Positions 12,461 through 23,810 of a DNA stretch of 64,000 bases are shown piece after piece. Both the position numbers and the translations under genes were made by a program. Every line of letters begins with the position of its first letter. Position 1 is the stretch's first letter. The notes beneath the pieces are model-generated. The model did no database searches, was not told the DNA's origin, and saw nothing but the letters and a program-made list of their open reading frames with translations. The stretch comes from Escherichia sp. E1V33 (GTDB lineage Bacteria; Pseudomonadota; Gammaproteobacteria; Enterobacterales; Enterobacteriaceae), in contig NZ_RHJI01000012.1 in the NCBI RefSeq assembly GCF_004211955.1, positions 1-64,000 on the forward strand, in the 5' to 3' direction.

Positions 12461-13170
12461 AGGTCTTACTGGAGAATCTTTATCATTCTGATTACTATTT
12501 TCTGCCGATAAGAGACAGCCAACAAAATCTTGTTGGGGTTGAGTTAATAACCCATTTCTCCAGTGACGACGGTACTGTTCGCATCCCGACGACACGAGTT
12601 ATTGCACAACTTTCAGAGGAGCAGCATTGGCAATTATTTGCTGAAAAGTTGGAATTACTAAAATCATGCCAACATTTTTTTATTCAACACAAACTCTTTG
12701 CCTGGATTAATTTAACGCCACAAGTAGCAAAGTTATTATTAGATGGGGATAATTACGCAAGCAAACTATTAAGAGTTCCCTTTGTTGAATTGATGATTAA
12801 TGAAAATTATCCGCATCTTAATGAGGGAAAAGATAATTGCGAACTTTTGCACTTATCGCAAATTTTCCCTCTGGTTTTGGGAAATTTGGGCGCGGGCAAC
12901 AGTACAATGAAGGCCGTTTTTGATGGGCTTTTTACTCGCGTTATGCTGGATAAAGGTTTTATTCAGCAACAAATAGTCCATAAATCTTTCGCTCCTTTTA
13001 TTCGTGCTCTCCATGCGCAAATTTCACCTTGTTGCAATTGTATTATTGCCGCTGGTATTAATACACCGGAGATGTTGGCAAAGATGGCGCCGTTTGGTTT
13101 CCATTCTTTTCAGGGATGCTTGTGGCCCGCAGTTCCCGTAAGCCAGATAACAACGCTGGTTCAGCGATAA
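12457..13170 (+). CDS. ydiV: Anti-FlhDC factor, degenerate EAL-domain protein
   Basis: YdiV (237 aa; RflP in Salmonella) is an EAL-like protein that has lost the residues for cyclic-di-GMP hydrolysis. It binds FlhD in FlhD4C2, blocks its DNA binding and directs it to ClpXP, thus lowering flagellar gene expression. The sequence covers a single EAL-like fold; the usual E-A-L triplet is not present in the N-terminal strand (LVGVELITHFSSDDG instead). GAGAGGGGCT precedes the ATG by about 7 bases. The base composition is AT-rich compared with btu genes upstream. The ATG lies inside the stop region of the small ORF at 12356-12460, a possible coupling. Confidence 0.92.
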   Translation: MKVLLENLYHSDYYFLPIRDSQQNLVGVELITHFSSDDGTVRIPTTRVIAQLSEEQHWQLFAEKLELLKSCQHFFIQHKLFAWINLTPQVAKLLLDGDNYASKLLRVPFVELMINENYPHLNEGKDNCELLHLSQIFPLVLGNLGAGNSTMKAVFDGLFTRVMLDKGFIQQQIVHKSFAPFIRALHAQISPCCNCIIAAGINTPEMLAKMAPFGFHSFQGCLWPAVPVSQITTLVQR

Positions 13171-13193
13171 CCCTCTTGTTTGCTGGTGTTTAA

Positions 13194-14669
<1,476 letters not shown>

Positions 14670-14681
14670 AACGTGGTTAAG

Positions 14682-14707
14682 TTGCCCATTCCTGGCAGAA
14701 TGGGCAA
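14682..14707. terminator. Hairpin between convergent selO and aroH
   Basis: A perfect 10-bp inverted repeat TTGCCCATTC-CTGGCA-GAATGGGCAA fills the 42-base gap between the two stop codons. It lacks a long T run on either strand, so it may be a weak terminator or an mRNA 3'-end stabiliser. Confidence 0.6.
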
Positions 14708-14711
14708 TGAC

Positions 14712-15758
14712 TTAGAAGCGGGTATCTACCGCCGAGGCGAGTTTCTCCACCAGACATTCAGTATCTTCCCAACCTAAACAAGGATCGGTAATCGACTGAC
14801 CGTAGGTGAGCGGCTGACCGCTGGCGATTTTTTGTGTACCTTCGCGCAGGAAGCTTTCTGCCATAATTCCGGCGATCGCCGTGGAACCATTGCGGATTTG
14901 CTGACAAATATCCTCACAAACTTCTAACTGGCGACGGTGCTGCTTCTGGCAGTTACCGTGGCTGAAATCCACCACCAGATGTTCAGGTAAATCAAACTCA
15001 CGCAGCGTATCGCAGGCTGCGGCGATATCATCGGCATGGTAGTTCGGTTTTTTGCCGCCACGCATAATAATGTGGCCATACGGGTTGCCGCTGGTCTGAT
15101 AGATGGTCATCTGACCGTTTTTGTCTGGCGAGAGGAACATATGGCTGGCACGGGCTGCGCGGATAGCATCCACGGCAATCCGCGTGTTGCCATCGGTACC
15201 ATTTTTAAAACCTACCGGACAGGAGAGTGCTGACGCCATTTCACGGTGGATCTGGCTCTCGGTAGTCCGTGCGCCAATTGCGCCCCAGCTAATTAAGTCA
15301 GCAATAAACTGACCGGTCACCATATCGAGAAACTCGGTCGCGGTGGGAACGCCCAGTTCATTTACCTGCAACAGCAACTTACGTGCCATTTCAAGGCCGT
15401 GATTAACGCGATAGCTGCCGTTTAAATCCGGATCGGAGATGAGTCCTTTCCAGCCGACAACGGTACGCGGTTTTTCAAAATAGGTGCGCATTACAATTTC
15501 CAGCCGTGACTGGTACTGGTTGCGCAACGCCTGCAGACGGGTAGCATACTCCATGGCAGCGGTCAGATCGTGGATCGAGCAGGGTCCAATAATGACCAAT
15601 AGCCGCTTGTCTTCACCGTTCAGTATTTTTTCAATTCTGCGGCGGGAATCAATGACATGGTTGGCGACGCCAGGCGTTACGGGATACCGTAGCGCGAGTT
15701 CGGCGGGCGTTACCAGGCTCTCAATACGCGCAGTACGGAGTTCGTCAGTTCTGTTCAT
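14712..15758 (-). CDS. aroH: DAHP synthase, tryptophan-sensitive
   Basis: AroH (348 aa) condenses phosphoenolpyruvate and erythrose-4-phosphate to DAHP, the first step of aromatic amino acid synthesis; it is the minor isoenzyme, inhibited by tryptophan. Class I features are present: IGPCSIHD, the KPRTVVGWKGLISDPDLNGSY loop, GARTTESQIHRE, KNGTDGN and the metal ligands Cys in GPCSIHD and His in VDFSHGN. Its transcription is repressed by TrpR through the operator at 15904-15921. The leader (15759-15900) contains a GC-rich hairpin GGCGAGGTGTG...CATCTCGC. Confidence 0.97.
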   Translation of the reverse strand: MNRTDELRTARIESLVTPAELALRYPVTPGVANHVIDSRRRIEKILNGEDKRLLVIIGPCSIHDLTAAMEYATRLQALRNQYQSRLEIVMRTYFEKPRTVVGWKGLISDPDLNGSYRVNHGLEMARKLLLQVNELGVPTATEFLDMVTGQFIADLISWGAIGARTTESQIHREMASALSCPVGFKNGTDGNTRIAVDAIRAARASHMFLSPDKNGQMTIYQTSGNPYGHIIMRGGKKPNYHADDIAAACDTLREFDLPEHLVVDFSHGNCQKQHRRQLEVCEDICQQIRNGSTAIAGIMAESFLREGTQKIASGQPLTYGQSITDPCLGWEDTECLVEKLASAVDTRF

Positions 15759-15903
15759 TACAAGTCTCAGAAATTTGTTGCTTCAACGGCAGGGACGCCA
15801 AGAAGTGATGCGCATCACGATAAACCAATCGCTGCTGATTTCAAGTGCGAGATGTGTCACACCTCGCCGGGTGGTTAGCATGATAACAAAAAAATAAGCT
15901 AAT

Positions 15904-15921
15904 GCACTAGTTCTCTAGTAC
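15904..15921 (-). promoter_or_regulatory. TrpR operator of aroH, overlapping the end of ppsR
   Basis: GCACTAGTTCTCTAGTAC matches the trp operator core CTAG-N-CTAG pattern (consensus GTACTAGTTAACTAGTAC, differing at two or three places). It overlaps the last codons and stop of ppsR (stop 15915-15917), so the aroH promoter is embedded at the 3' end of the upstream gene. Confidence 0.85.
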
Positions 15922-16748
15922 ATTCGACGACTAAGGCCCATGATATCGAGGATCTTGGTGGCAATCTCTTCTACCGAATAATTGGTACTGTTAATCCACG
16001 GGATCTGATTTTTACGGTACAACGCCTCCACTTCCGCGACTTCCATTCGGCACTGGCGAAGCGAGGCATAGCGGCTGTTCTCCCGCCGCTCTTCGCGAAT
16101 CGCCGCCAGACGCTCCGGGTCGATAGTCAGGCCGAACAATTTATGCTGAAGCGGTTTAAGCGACGCGGGTAGCACCAGATTATCCATGTCATCGGCAATA
16201 AAGGGGTAGTTTGCCGCGCGGATACCAAACTGCATCGCCAGATACAGGCTGGTGGGGGTTTTACCGCAACGAGAGACTCCGAGCAGGATCACCTGAGCCT
16301 GATCCAGATTGCGCAACGAAATACCGTCATCATGGGCAAGGGTGTAATCAATTGCTGCAATACGCGCATCATATTTATTGAGATTATTAGGGTTCAGGCC
16401 GTGGGTTCGGTGAGCAATCGGCGTCGGGTCCAGTTTCATCTCTTGCTGGAGAGGGGCAACCAGCGCCTGCACAATATCCTGGCAAAAGCCTTCGCTTTGC
16501 AAAATGATGGCGCGGATTTCTGGTAGCACAATGGAGTAAAAAACCAGCGGACGCACACCCGTCTGGTGATAAATTGCGTCAATCTGATCCTTCACCGCCC
16601 GAGCACGGCTCTCATTTTCGACAAACGGCAGCGTGATGCTGCTGATAGTGACGGGAAATTGTGACATTACTGCGTGTCCTAATACCTCCGCAGTTATTGC
16701 CGTACCATCAGAAATATAAAAAACGTGGCGATCAACAGCATTATCCAT
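15915..16748 (-). CDS. ppsR: PEP synthetase regulatory protein
   Basis: PpsR (YdiA, 277 aa, DUF299 family) is the bifunctional ADP-dependent kinase and Pi-dependent pyrophosphorylase that switches PEP synthetase off and on by phosphorylating a threonine next to its catalytic histidine. The P-loop GVSRCGKT is at residues 157-164 and the N-terminal [11 protein letters not shown] motif is intact. It is divergent from its target gene ppsA, from which it is separated by 332 bases with shared regulatory DNA. The last codons form part of the aroH operator. Confidence 0.95.
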
Positions 16749-17080
16749 TTTGTTCTTCCCGTGATGCAGACATAATTCTATGAAAGCATAAATTAAAAAC
16801 GCACAGAAGCGTAGAACGTTATGTCTGGTTTATAAAATGAACCTTCAATTTTATTTTTTATGAAAACAGCATTTCATTTTTATGGTTTCTTTTATACCGA
16901 TGGTTTATGTGGAAATTGTCGAAGAGAGCAGATTTGCGCAACGCTGGGATCTGTCTTAAAAAGTAAAAAAATATATTTGCTTGAACGATTCACCGTTTTT
17001 TTCATCCGGTTAAATATGCAAAGATAAATACGCAGAAATGTGTTTCTCAAACCGTTCATTTATCACAAAAGGATTGTTCG
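16749..17080. promoter_or_regulatory. ppsR-ppsA divergent control region with Cra site
   Basis: This AT-rich spacer carries a Cra (FruR) site, TTGAACGATTCACC at 16981-16994, close to the consensus TGAAACGNTTCA; Cra is the known activator of ppsA. The ribosome site of ppsA is AAGGAT at 17070. A 55-codon frame (16860-17027) runs through the region but has no ribosome site and was rejected as a gene. No other structure is evident. Confidence 0.65.
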
Positions 17081-19459
17081 ATGTCCAACAATGGCTCGTC
17101 ACCGCTGGTGCTTTGGTATAACCAACTCGGCATGAATGATGTAGACAGGGTTGGGGGCAAAAATGCCTCCCTGGGTGAAATGATTACTAACCTTTCCGGA
17201 ATGGGCGTTTCCGTTCCGAATGGTTTCGCCACAACCGCCGACGCGTTTAACCAGTTTCTGGACCAAAGCGGCGTAAACCAGCGCATTTATGAACTGCTGG
17301 ATAAAACGGATATTGACGATGTTACCCAGCTTGCGAAAGCGGGCGCGCAAATCCGCCAGTGGATTATCGACACTCCCTTCCAGCCTGAACTGGAAAACGC
17401 CATCCGCGAAGCCTATGCACAGCTTTCCGCCGATGACGAAAACGCCTCTTTTGCGGTGCGCTCCTCCGCCACCGCAGAAGATATGCCGGACGCTTCCTTT
17501 GCCGGTCAGCAGGAAACCTTCCTCAACGTTCAGGGCTTTGACGCCGTTCTCGTGGCAGTGAAACATGTATTTGCTTCTCTGTTTAACGATCGCGCCATCT
17601 CTTATCGTGTGCACCAGGGTTACGATCACCGTGGCGTGGCGCTCTCCGCCGGTGTTCAGCGGATGGTGCGTTCCGACCTCGCATCTTCTGGCGTGATGTT
17701 CTCCATTGATACCGAATCCGGCTTTGACCAGGTGGTGTTTATCACTTCCGCTTGGGGCCTTGGTGAAATGGTGGTGCAGGGCGCGGTTAACCCGGATGAG
17801 TTTTACGTGCATAAACCGACACTGGCGGCGAATCGCCCGTCAATCGTGCGCCGCACTATGGGATCGAAAAAAATCCGCATGGTCTACGCACCGACCCAGG
17901 AACACGGCAAGCAGGTTAAAATTGAAGATGTACCTCAGGAACAGCGTGACATCTTCTCGCTGACCAACGAAGAAGTGCAGGAACTGGCAAAACAGGCCGT
18001 ACAAATTGAGAAACACTACGGTCGCCCGATGGATATTGAGTGGGCGAAAGATGGCCACACCGGCAAACTGTTCATTGTGCAGGCGCGTCCGGAAACCGTG
18101 CGCTCACGCGGCCAGGTCATGGAGCGTTATACGCTGCATTCACAGGGTAAGATTATCGCCGAAGGCCGTGCTATCGGTCATCGCATCGGCGCGGGCCCGG
18201 TGAAAGTCATCCATGACATCAGCGAAATGAACCGCATCGAACCTGGCGACGTGCTGGTTACTGACATGACCGACCCGGACTGGGAACCGATCATGAAGAA
18301 AGCATCTGCCATCGTCACCAACCGTGGCGGTCGTACCTGTCACGCGGCAATTATCGCTCGTGAACTGGGTATTCCGGCGGTAGTGGGCTGTGGTGATGCG
18401 ACCGAACGGATGAAAGACGGTGAGAACGTCACCGTTTCTTGTGCCGAAGGTGATACCGGTTATGTCTATGCGGAGTTGCTGGAATTTAGCGTGAAAAGCT
18501 CCAGCGTGGAAACGATGCCGGATCTGCCGTTGAAAGTGATGATGAACGTCGGTAACCCTGACCGTGCGTTTGACTTTGCCTGCCTGCCGAACGAAGGCGT
18601 AGGTCTGGCGCGTCTGGAATTTATCATCAACCGCATGATTGGCGTTCACCCCCGCGCACTGCTTGAGTTTGACGACCAGGAACCACAATTACAAAATGAA
18701 ATTCGCGAGATGATGAAAGGCTTTGATTCTCCGCGTGAATTTTACGTTGGCCGCCTGACCGAAGGGATCGCGACGCTGGGTGCCGCGTTTTATCCGAAAC
18801 GCGTGATTGTCCGTCTCTCTGACTTTAAATCGAACGAATACGCCAATCTGGTGGGTGGCGAGCGTTACGAGCCCCATGAAGAGAACCCGATGCTGGGCTT
18901 CCGTGGTGCGGGCCGCTACGTTTCTGACAGCTTCCGCGACTGTTTCGCGCTGGAGTGTGAAGCAGTAAAACGTGTGCGCAACGACATGGGGCTGACCAAC
19001 GTTGAGATCATGATCCCGTTCGTGCGTACCGTAGATCAGGCGAAAGCGGTGGTTGAGGAACTGGCGCGTCAGGGGCTGAAGCGTGGTGAGAACGGGCTGA
19101 AAATCATCATGATGTGTGAAATCCCGTCCAACGCCTTGCTGGCCGAGCAGTTCCTCGAATATTTCGACGGCTTCTCAATTGGCTCAAACGATATGACGCA
19201 GCTGGCGCTCGGTCTGGACCGTGACTCCGGCGTGGTGTCTGAATTGTTCGATGAGCGCAACGACGCCGTGAAAGCATTGCTGTCGATGGCTATCCGTGCC
19301 GCGAAGAAACAGGGCAAATATGTCGGGATTTGCGGTCAGGGTCCGTCCGACCACGAAGACTTTGCCGCCTGGCTGATGGAAGAGGGGATCGATAGCTTGT
19401 CCCTGAACCCGGACACCGTGGTACAAACCTGGTTAAGTCTGGCTGAACTGAAGAAATAA
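17081..19459 (+). CDS. ppsA: Phosphoenolpyruvate synthase
   Basis: PpsA (792 aa) converts pyruvate, ATP and water to PEP, AMP and phosphate, needed for growth on three-carbon acids. The N-terminal ATP-grasp domain (to about 350; [31 protein letters not shown]) is followed by the mobile phosphohistidine domain with [22 protein letters not shown], whose His (421 in E. coli) carries the phosphate, and the C-terminal TIM-barrel PEP/pyruvate domain ([34 protein letters not shown] with the acid-base Cys). The Thr before the catalytic Cys-His pair (T419) is the PpsR target. Cra activates it from the site at 16981. Confidence 0.98.
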   Translation: MSNNGSSPLVLWYNQLGMNDVDRVGGKNASLGEMITNLSGMGVSVPNGFATTADAFNQFLDQSGVNQRIYELLDKTDIDDVTQLAKAGAQIRQWIIDTPFQPELENAIREAYAQLSADDENASFAVRSSATAEDMPDASFAGQQETFLNVQGFDAVLVAVKHVFASLFNDRAISYRVHQGYDHRGVALSAGVQRMVRSDLASSGVMFSIDTESGFDQVVFITSAWGLGEMVVQGAVNPDEFYVHKPTLAANRPSIVRRTMGSKKIRMVYAPTQEHGKQVKIEDVPQEQRDIFSLTNEEVQELAKQAVQIEKHYGRPMDIEWAKDGHTGKLFIVQARPETVRSRGQVMERYTLHSQGKIIAEGRAIGHRIGAGPVKVIHDISEMNRIEPGDVLVTDMTDPDWEPIMKKASAIVTNRGGRTCHAAIIARELGIPAVVGCGDATERMKDGENVTVSCAEGDTGYVYAELLEFSVKSSSVETMPDLPLKVMMNVGNPDRAFDFACLPNEGVGLARLEFIINRMIGVHPRALLEFDDQEPQLQNEIREMMKGFDSPREFYVGRLTEGIATLGAAFYPKRVIVRLSDFKSNEYANLVGGERYEPHEENPMLGFRGAGRYVSDSFRDCFALECEAVKRVRNDMGLTNVEIMIPFVRTVDQAKAVVEELARQGLKRGENGLKIIMMCEIPSNALLAEQFLEYFDGFSIGSNDMTQLALGLDRDSGVVSELFDERNDAVKALLSMAIRAAKKQGKYVGICGQGPSDHEDFAAWLMEEGIDSLSLNPDTVVQTWLSLAELKK

Positions 19460-19466
19460 AATAAAT

Positions 19467-19493
19467 ACCCGGCGGCGTTCAGTCGCCGGGTTT
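19467..19493. terminator. Terminator between ppsA and fadK
   Basis: ACCCGGCG-GCGTTCAGT-CGCCGGGT followed by TT, just after the ppsA stop. AT-rich flanks allow a role for the convergent fadK transcript too. Confidence 0.75.
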
Positions 19494-19515
19494 ACGTGAT
19501 TCCTGAAGATGAAAC

Positions 19516-21162
19516 TTATTCAATTACTTCGCAGACATCCTGAGTTAATCGCCGCATAATATCTTTCCTTAACAAAAACTTTTGTATTTTACCTGATGCA
19601 GTGCGCGGTAGTTTTTCGATCACTACGATATGTTCAGGGTATTTATATTTCGCGACCCGTTTACGGCTAAAAAATGCCACTACATCTTCCAGCGATAATG
19701 AATGATGTGGCGCTTTCAGCACGACATAAGCGCATGAGCGTTCACCTAAACGATCATCGGGCATCGCAACCACACAGGCATCGTGAATTTTAGGATGCTG
19801 CAATAAAATATCTTCCACTTCACGGCTGCTAATATTTTCGCCGCCGCGGACAATAATATCTTTCTTGCGTCCGGTTATTTTTATATAGCCAGCCTCATCC
19901 ATGCGACAGAGGTCGCCGCTGTAATACCAGCCTTCTCCATCCAGCGCACGGGCGGTTAATTCAGGTTCATCAAAATACCCCATAAACACATTGGGGCCAC
20001 GCGAGGCTTCTTCACCTTCGCAACCCGGTGGTAATGTCTTGCGTTCGTCATCGACCACTTTAATCTCTACGCCCGCGGCAGCGTAACCATCTGTGTGCAT
20101 AAAGCGCGACAAAGGGTCGTCGAGATTCACCACCGCATGCGGCGAGCTTTCTGTGGAACCATAAACGCTTAATAATTTAATGCTGCGCTGCTGGCATTCA
20201 CGCGCCACTTTTTTGGGGATTGTGGTGCCACCGCAAAGAAAGAAGCGCAGCGCTGAAAGGTCTGCGGGCTGTTTCTCTAGCAAATTCAAAAGATCATAGA
20301 CAAACGGCGTTGCGCCGAGCATACAGGTGCAACCTTGTTGCTCAAGTAACGAGAGACAGGCTTCAGGAGTGAAAATATCTAACAACACGCTGCGAGCGCC
20401 AATCAAAAACGGCGCCGTTACGCCATGCAGAAAACCCGTCGCGTGACCGAGTGGTGCAGGCATCATAAAGACATCCAGCCAGGTCAGGTTCAGCCGCGCG
20501 CAATAGGCCCGCTCACTGGCGAGAATATTGTTATGCGTTAGCATCACGCCCTTTGGCAGGCCCTCGGTTCCGGAGGTAAACAGCACCGCGGCTAATTCAT
20601 CGCCGTGGGCTGATATTGCGGCGGCCAGTGGGGAATTGTCGGCAATAATCTGACTTAATGAGAGGGAAGAGGTGGCGGGAGCCAGTTTGTCAACGCCGAC
20701 AATTTTTTGTAGTTGTGGAAGCTGATTTTGCAGCGGCAGGATTAAATCTACCGGACGCGTTTGTTTAAACAATGTCGGTGCAAAAAACATTTTTGCCTGA
20801 CACTTATTGAGCACCCAGACCAGTTCAGCTTCTCGCCAGGAAGGCAACAACGGCACGGAAACCGCACCGGTTTTCAGGCAGGCAAGATAGATAACAGTAA
20901 ATTCACACCAGCCAGGCAGCTGAAAAGCGATGCGATCGCCCGATTCAATACCGTTAGCCAGTAACCAGCTTGCCAGACAGTTCGCGGCGTGATCGAGTGC
21001 GCTATAGGTGTACGATGCACCATGATTATCGACCACGGCAATTTTGTCAGGCATCGCACGAGCGGTCTGCTGCCAGTAATCAGCCAGCGAAGCATCGCCC
21101 CATAACCCTTGCTGACGATACGCCGCACGACGTTGTTCGTTAAACGTTAATGTCACTTTCAT
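19516..21162 (-). CDS. fadK: Short-chain acyl-CoA synthetase
   Basis: FadK (YdiD, 548 aa) is an AMP-forming acyl-CoA synthetase, described in E. coli as preferring short and medium fatty acids and expressed without oxygen. ANL-family motifs are in order: VLFTSGTEGLPKGVMLTHNN (P-loop, about residues 190-210), YGSTESSPHAV, YYSGDLCRMDEAGYIKITGR and the C-terminal PRTASGKIQKFLLRK with the catalytic Lys. It is the last gene of a ydiQ-ydiR-ydiS-ydiT-fadK run, 56 bases after ydiT, so the acyl-CoA it makes would be available to the dehydrogenase YdiO and the ETF system next door. Confidence 0.93.
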   Translation of the reverse strand: MKVTLTFNEQRRAAYRQQGLWGDASLADYWQQTARAMPDKIAVVDNHGASYTYSALDHAANCLASWLLANGIESGDRIAFQLPGWCEFTVIYLACLKTGAVSVPLLPSWREAELVWVLNKCQAKMFFAPTLFKQTRPVDLILPLQNQLPQLQKIVGVDKLAPATSSLSLSQIIADNSPLAAAISAHGDELAAVLFTSGTEGLPKGVMLTHNNILASERAYCARLNLTWLDVFMMPAPLGHATGFLHGVTAPFLIGARSVLLDIFTPEACLSLLEQQGCTCMLGATPFVYDLLNLLEKQPADLSALRFFLCGGTTIPKKVARECQQRSIKLLSVYGSTESSPHAVVNLDDPLSRFMHTDGYAAAGVEIKVVDDERKTLPPGCEGEEASRGPNVFMGYFDEPELTARALDGEGWYYSGDLCRMDEAGYIKITGRKKDIIVRGGENISSREVEDILLQHPKIHDACVVAMPDDRLGERSCAYVVLKAPHHSLSLEDVVAFFSRKRVAKYKYPEHIVVIEKLPRTASGKIQKFLLRKDIMRRLTQDVCEVIE

Positions 21163-21218
21163 TTTGGACTCTCGAAACAGAACGTCAGGCCCGATGTGCG
21201 GGCCTGTGGGATGCGTGA

Positions 21219-21512
21219 TTAGCCGTAACGGAAATCAATACCGAAGGTGCCTGCGGGGTATTGCCATTGTTCGAGAATAGTGTTGCCACACAGCACCCGA
21301 CAGGTGCCGCACTCCAGACAACCGGCGGAATCAAAATGAATGTTTCCTGCATCATCCTGCTTATACAGTCCGGCAGGGCAGGCTTTCATTAATTTTTGAA
21401 ATTCTTTGATGTCGGGATTTGCCGCCAGAATGATATGCGGATGGCCCTCATCAACATGGAATTTATTGACGCCTAATTTGACGTCAACGTTGACCGTAGC
21501 GTTCTGGCTCAT
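21219..21512 (-). CDS. ydiT: Ferredoxin-like protein of the FixX family
   Basis: YdiT (97 aa) is a FixX-type ferredoxin. Cys65, Cys68, Cys71 in CLECGTCRVLCG together with Cys45 (CPAGLY) form a binding site for one 4Fe-4S cluster; Cys75 is an additional cysteine of the CxxCxxCxxxC set. FixX works with the FixC-type flavoprotein as an electron acceptor from the ETF. The ATG overlaps the ydiS stop by 4 bases (ATGA), so the two are made together, consistent with a YdiS-YdiT complex resembling the two halves of ETF-quinone oxidoreductase. Confidence 0.93.
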   Translation of the reverse strand: MSQNATVNVDVKLGVNKFHVDEGHPHIILAANPDIKEFQKLMKACPAGLYKQDDAGNIHFDSAGCLECGTCRVLCGNTILEQWQYPAGTFGIDFRYG

Positions 21513-22798
21513 AGCGCGGTTGCTCCCTTAATGCCATCTTTCAGCAGATTGATCAGCCCGATTTTCTTCGCATGTCCAAGAATCATTTTTCGTACCGGCT
21601 GGTTTGGTTTGCCGTCAATGGTGAACATATCGTTCATGATGTCGGCGACCATGCGCGGATACTGACTAAACAGGCGCGGGTTTTCCATCAGCGCCGGGAT
21701 CTTGCGAAAATGCTGCATATCGCGCATAACACAACTTTGTTCCAGCTCGTGTTTGTATTGCGCCAGACTGCTGGCGGAGAAATCCTCGCGTTCTTTGGCG
21801 GCGATCACCGTTGTGGCGGCAGCCTGAGCCGATGCAATGGCTAAATCCATGCCACGAACTGTAAAACCCAAATTCAGGCAGAAGCCTGCGGCGTCACCAA
21901 CGATCATCACGCCATCGTTAACCAGCTGCGGCACCATTGCCAGACCGCCTTCTGGCACCATATGCGCGGAATATTCAAGCAACTTGCCGCCGCTAATCAG
22001 CGGGCGAATGGCGGGGTGTTGTTTAAAATCTTCCAGCATTTGCGGCACGCTTTTTTGCGCATGGGCGATATCACCCAATCCACAAACCAGCCCCAACGAT
22101 ACGGAATCCTTGTTGGTATAGAGAAATCCCCCGCCCATCAGGCCGTCAGAAGGGGAACCGGCAAACAGCCAGGCGGCACCTTCCTCGCCCGTAATATTAA
22201 AGCGATCGTTGATCTGTTCTGCTGTGAGGCCAATAACCTCTTTAACACCAACAGCGTAATGATGCGGATCGGAAGCGGGAACCATTCCCAGCGAGCGGCC
22301 AAGCATCGAGTTAACGCCATCAGCCAGAATCACCACATTCGCTTCGAGAATATCATCCCCAGCCTGCACGCCAGTGACCTTGTTTCCTTCACGAACCAGC
22401 GCATCGACGCGAACGCCTGGGATAAACTGCGCGCCCGCCTGCTCGGCTTGTTCCATCAACCACGGGTCCAGACGATTACGCAATACGGTATAAGATGCGT
22501 GTTGCGGAACATCTGGTTGCTCGCGGTGAAAATCGAGGGTAACGGCGCTCTCTTCGGTTAAGAAGGAGATTTTCTCGCGTGTGACCTTGCGTTCTACCGG
22601 CGCTGATACTGCAAAACCTGGAATGATTGCTTCAAGTGTGTGGGCATAAAGACGCCCGCCGGTCATGTTTTTACATCCGGCACTGTCGCCGCGTTCTATC
22701 ACCAGGACATCCAGCCCGGCTCGCGCCATGACCAGTGCGGCAACGCTACCAGCAACGCCCGCACCGACCACAATGGCATCAAATTTGTCATCCGACAT
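21509..22798 (-). CDS. ydiS: FixC-type flavoprotein, ETF-quinone oxidoreductase-like
   Basis: YdiS (429 aa) begins MSDDKFDAIVVGAGVAGSVA, with the FAD dinucleotide-binding GxGxxG, and later has ILADGVNSMLGRSLG and MIVGDAAGFCLNLGFTVRGM, the second FAD motif, as in FixC and the flavoprotein part of ETF:ubiquinone oxidoreductase. It should accept electrons from the YdiQR electron-transfer flavoprotein and pass them, with YdiT, to a quinone or other acceptor. No membrane span is evident; association is probably through a hydrophobic loop as in ETF-QO. It shares high overall layout with the carnitine FixC, so function is inferred from that family. Confidence 0.92.
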   Translation of the reverse strand: MSDDKFDAIVVGAGVAGSVAALVMARAGLDVLVIERGDSAGCKNMTGGRLYAHTLEAIIPGFAVSAPVERKVTREKISFLTEESAVTLDFHREQPDVPQHASYTVLRNRLDPWLMEQAEQAGAQFIPGVRVDALVREGNKVTGVQAGDDILEANVVILADGVNSMLGRSLGMVPASDPHHYAVGVKEVIGLTAEQINDRFNITGEEGAAWLFAGSPSDGLMGGGFLYTNKDSVSLGLVCGLGDIAHAQKSVPQMLEDFKQHPAIRPLISGGKLLEYSAHMVPEGGLAMVPQLVNDGVMIVGDAAGFCLNLGFTVRGMDLAIASAQAAATTVIAAKEREDFSASSLAQYKHELEQSCVMRDMQHFRKIPALMENPRLFSQYPRMVADIMNDMFTIDGKPNQPVRKMILGHAKKIGLINLLKDGIKGATAL

Positions 22799-22852
22799 GC
22801 GTTATGCTCCCTTCCCGCTGCGTTTACAGCGGGAGATGTGGTTGAAAGGGAA

Positions 22853-23791
22853 TTAGCGACTCAACTGGCTAATCAGGGCTGGGACGACTTTATAGATATC
22901 GCCCACCAGACCGTAGTCGGCATAGTTGAAGATTGGCGCATTTTTATCTTTATTGATGGCGACAATCACTTTTGCGCCGTTGCCGCCAACCATATGTTGG
23001 AGCTGCCCGGAGATCCCCAGCGTCAGGTAGAGATCGGATTTCAGCAATACGCCGGAGACGCCGATATAACGTTCACGCTCCATCCAGTTCTCGCCTTCAG
23101 CAATCGGGCGTGAACAACCGACCTCGGCATTGAGTGCCGCCGCCAGTTCGTGAACCATTTTCAGGTCATCCTGTGCCGCCAGACCACGACCGACGCCGAC
23201 TACGCGTTTTGCTTTGCTCAGGTCCACGCTGCTTGCCGCTTTCGCACGGCGCTCACGACTAAGAATTTCATGACGCGGAGCAACGTAAGGCACAGTTTCA
23301 ATCGGACACTGATGAGAGGCGTCACTGGTGCTCGGTTCCTGGACACCGGGTGCAAGGGTGATTATCGCCAGCGGGCTATTGATCTTTTCCTGGGCGAACG
23401 CTAGCCCGCCATACATACGGTGCTCGGCGCAAACGTGACCATCGACTACATCAACCGCAGTGGCATCGTTCACCAGCGCCGCATTCAGTTGCACACTTAA
23501 CCGTGCTGCCAGAGCTTTACCGCGTTTTGTCGCGGCCAGCAGCAACATAGATGTGTGTTTATCTTTCAGCAGGGCAGCAATGCTTTCAGCATAATTTTCA
23601 GTGCGTTGCAGCGCATTGTTTTGCTCAAGCACATAAATACATTTTGGACCATAAGGCATAATTGCCTGTGCCTGGTCGGTATTTTGAACAATCGCAAATA
23701 CCTGTTGGCCCCATTGCTGCGCGCCGCCAAATAGTTCAGCATAACGTTCAGGGTTATCGCTAAAGACCCAGACGTTGTTTAATTGACTCAT
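22853..23791 (-). CDS. ydiR: Electron transfer flavoprotein alpha subunit
   Basis: YdiR (312 aa) resembles FixB/ETF-alpha. The N-terminal half has the ETF alpha/beta fold (NNVWVFSDNPERYAEL start), and the C-terminal FAD-binding domain (about residue 190 on) includes RVVGVGRGLAAQDDL, ELAAALNAEVGCSRPIAEGENW, TLGISGQLQHMVG and VAINKDKNAPIFNYADYGLVGD, the conserved FAD-binding and dimer region. With YdiQ it forms a heterodimer that collects electrons from an acyl-CoA dehydrogenase, probably YdiO. It follows ydiQ after 19 bases. Confidence 0.93.
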   Translation of the reverse strand: MSQLNNVWVFSDNPERYAELFGGAQQWGQQVFAIVQNTDQAQAIMPYGPKCIYVLEQNNALQRTENYAESIAALLKDKHTSMLLLAATKRGKALAARLSVQLNAALVNDATAVDVVDGHVCAEHRMYGGLAFAQEKINSPLAIITLAPGVQEPSTSDASHQCPIETVPYVAPRHEILSRERRAKAASSVDLSKAKRVVGVGRGLAAQDDLKMVHELAAALNAEVGCSRPIAEGENWMERERYIGVSGVLLKSDLYLTLGISGQLQHMVGGNGAKVIVAINKDKNAPIFNYADYGLVGDIYKVVPALISQLSR

Positions 23792-23810
23792 CGTTTCTTC
23801 TCCGTTGGCT

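Noticed and set aside
16860..17027. 55-codon frame (two CxxC-like cysteines) in the ppsR-ppsA spacer
   Set aside because: No ribosome binding site, it spans the Cra site and ppsA promoter, and its translation looks like random AT-rich DNA (many Phe, Lys, Tyr).
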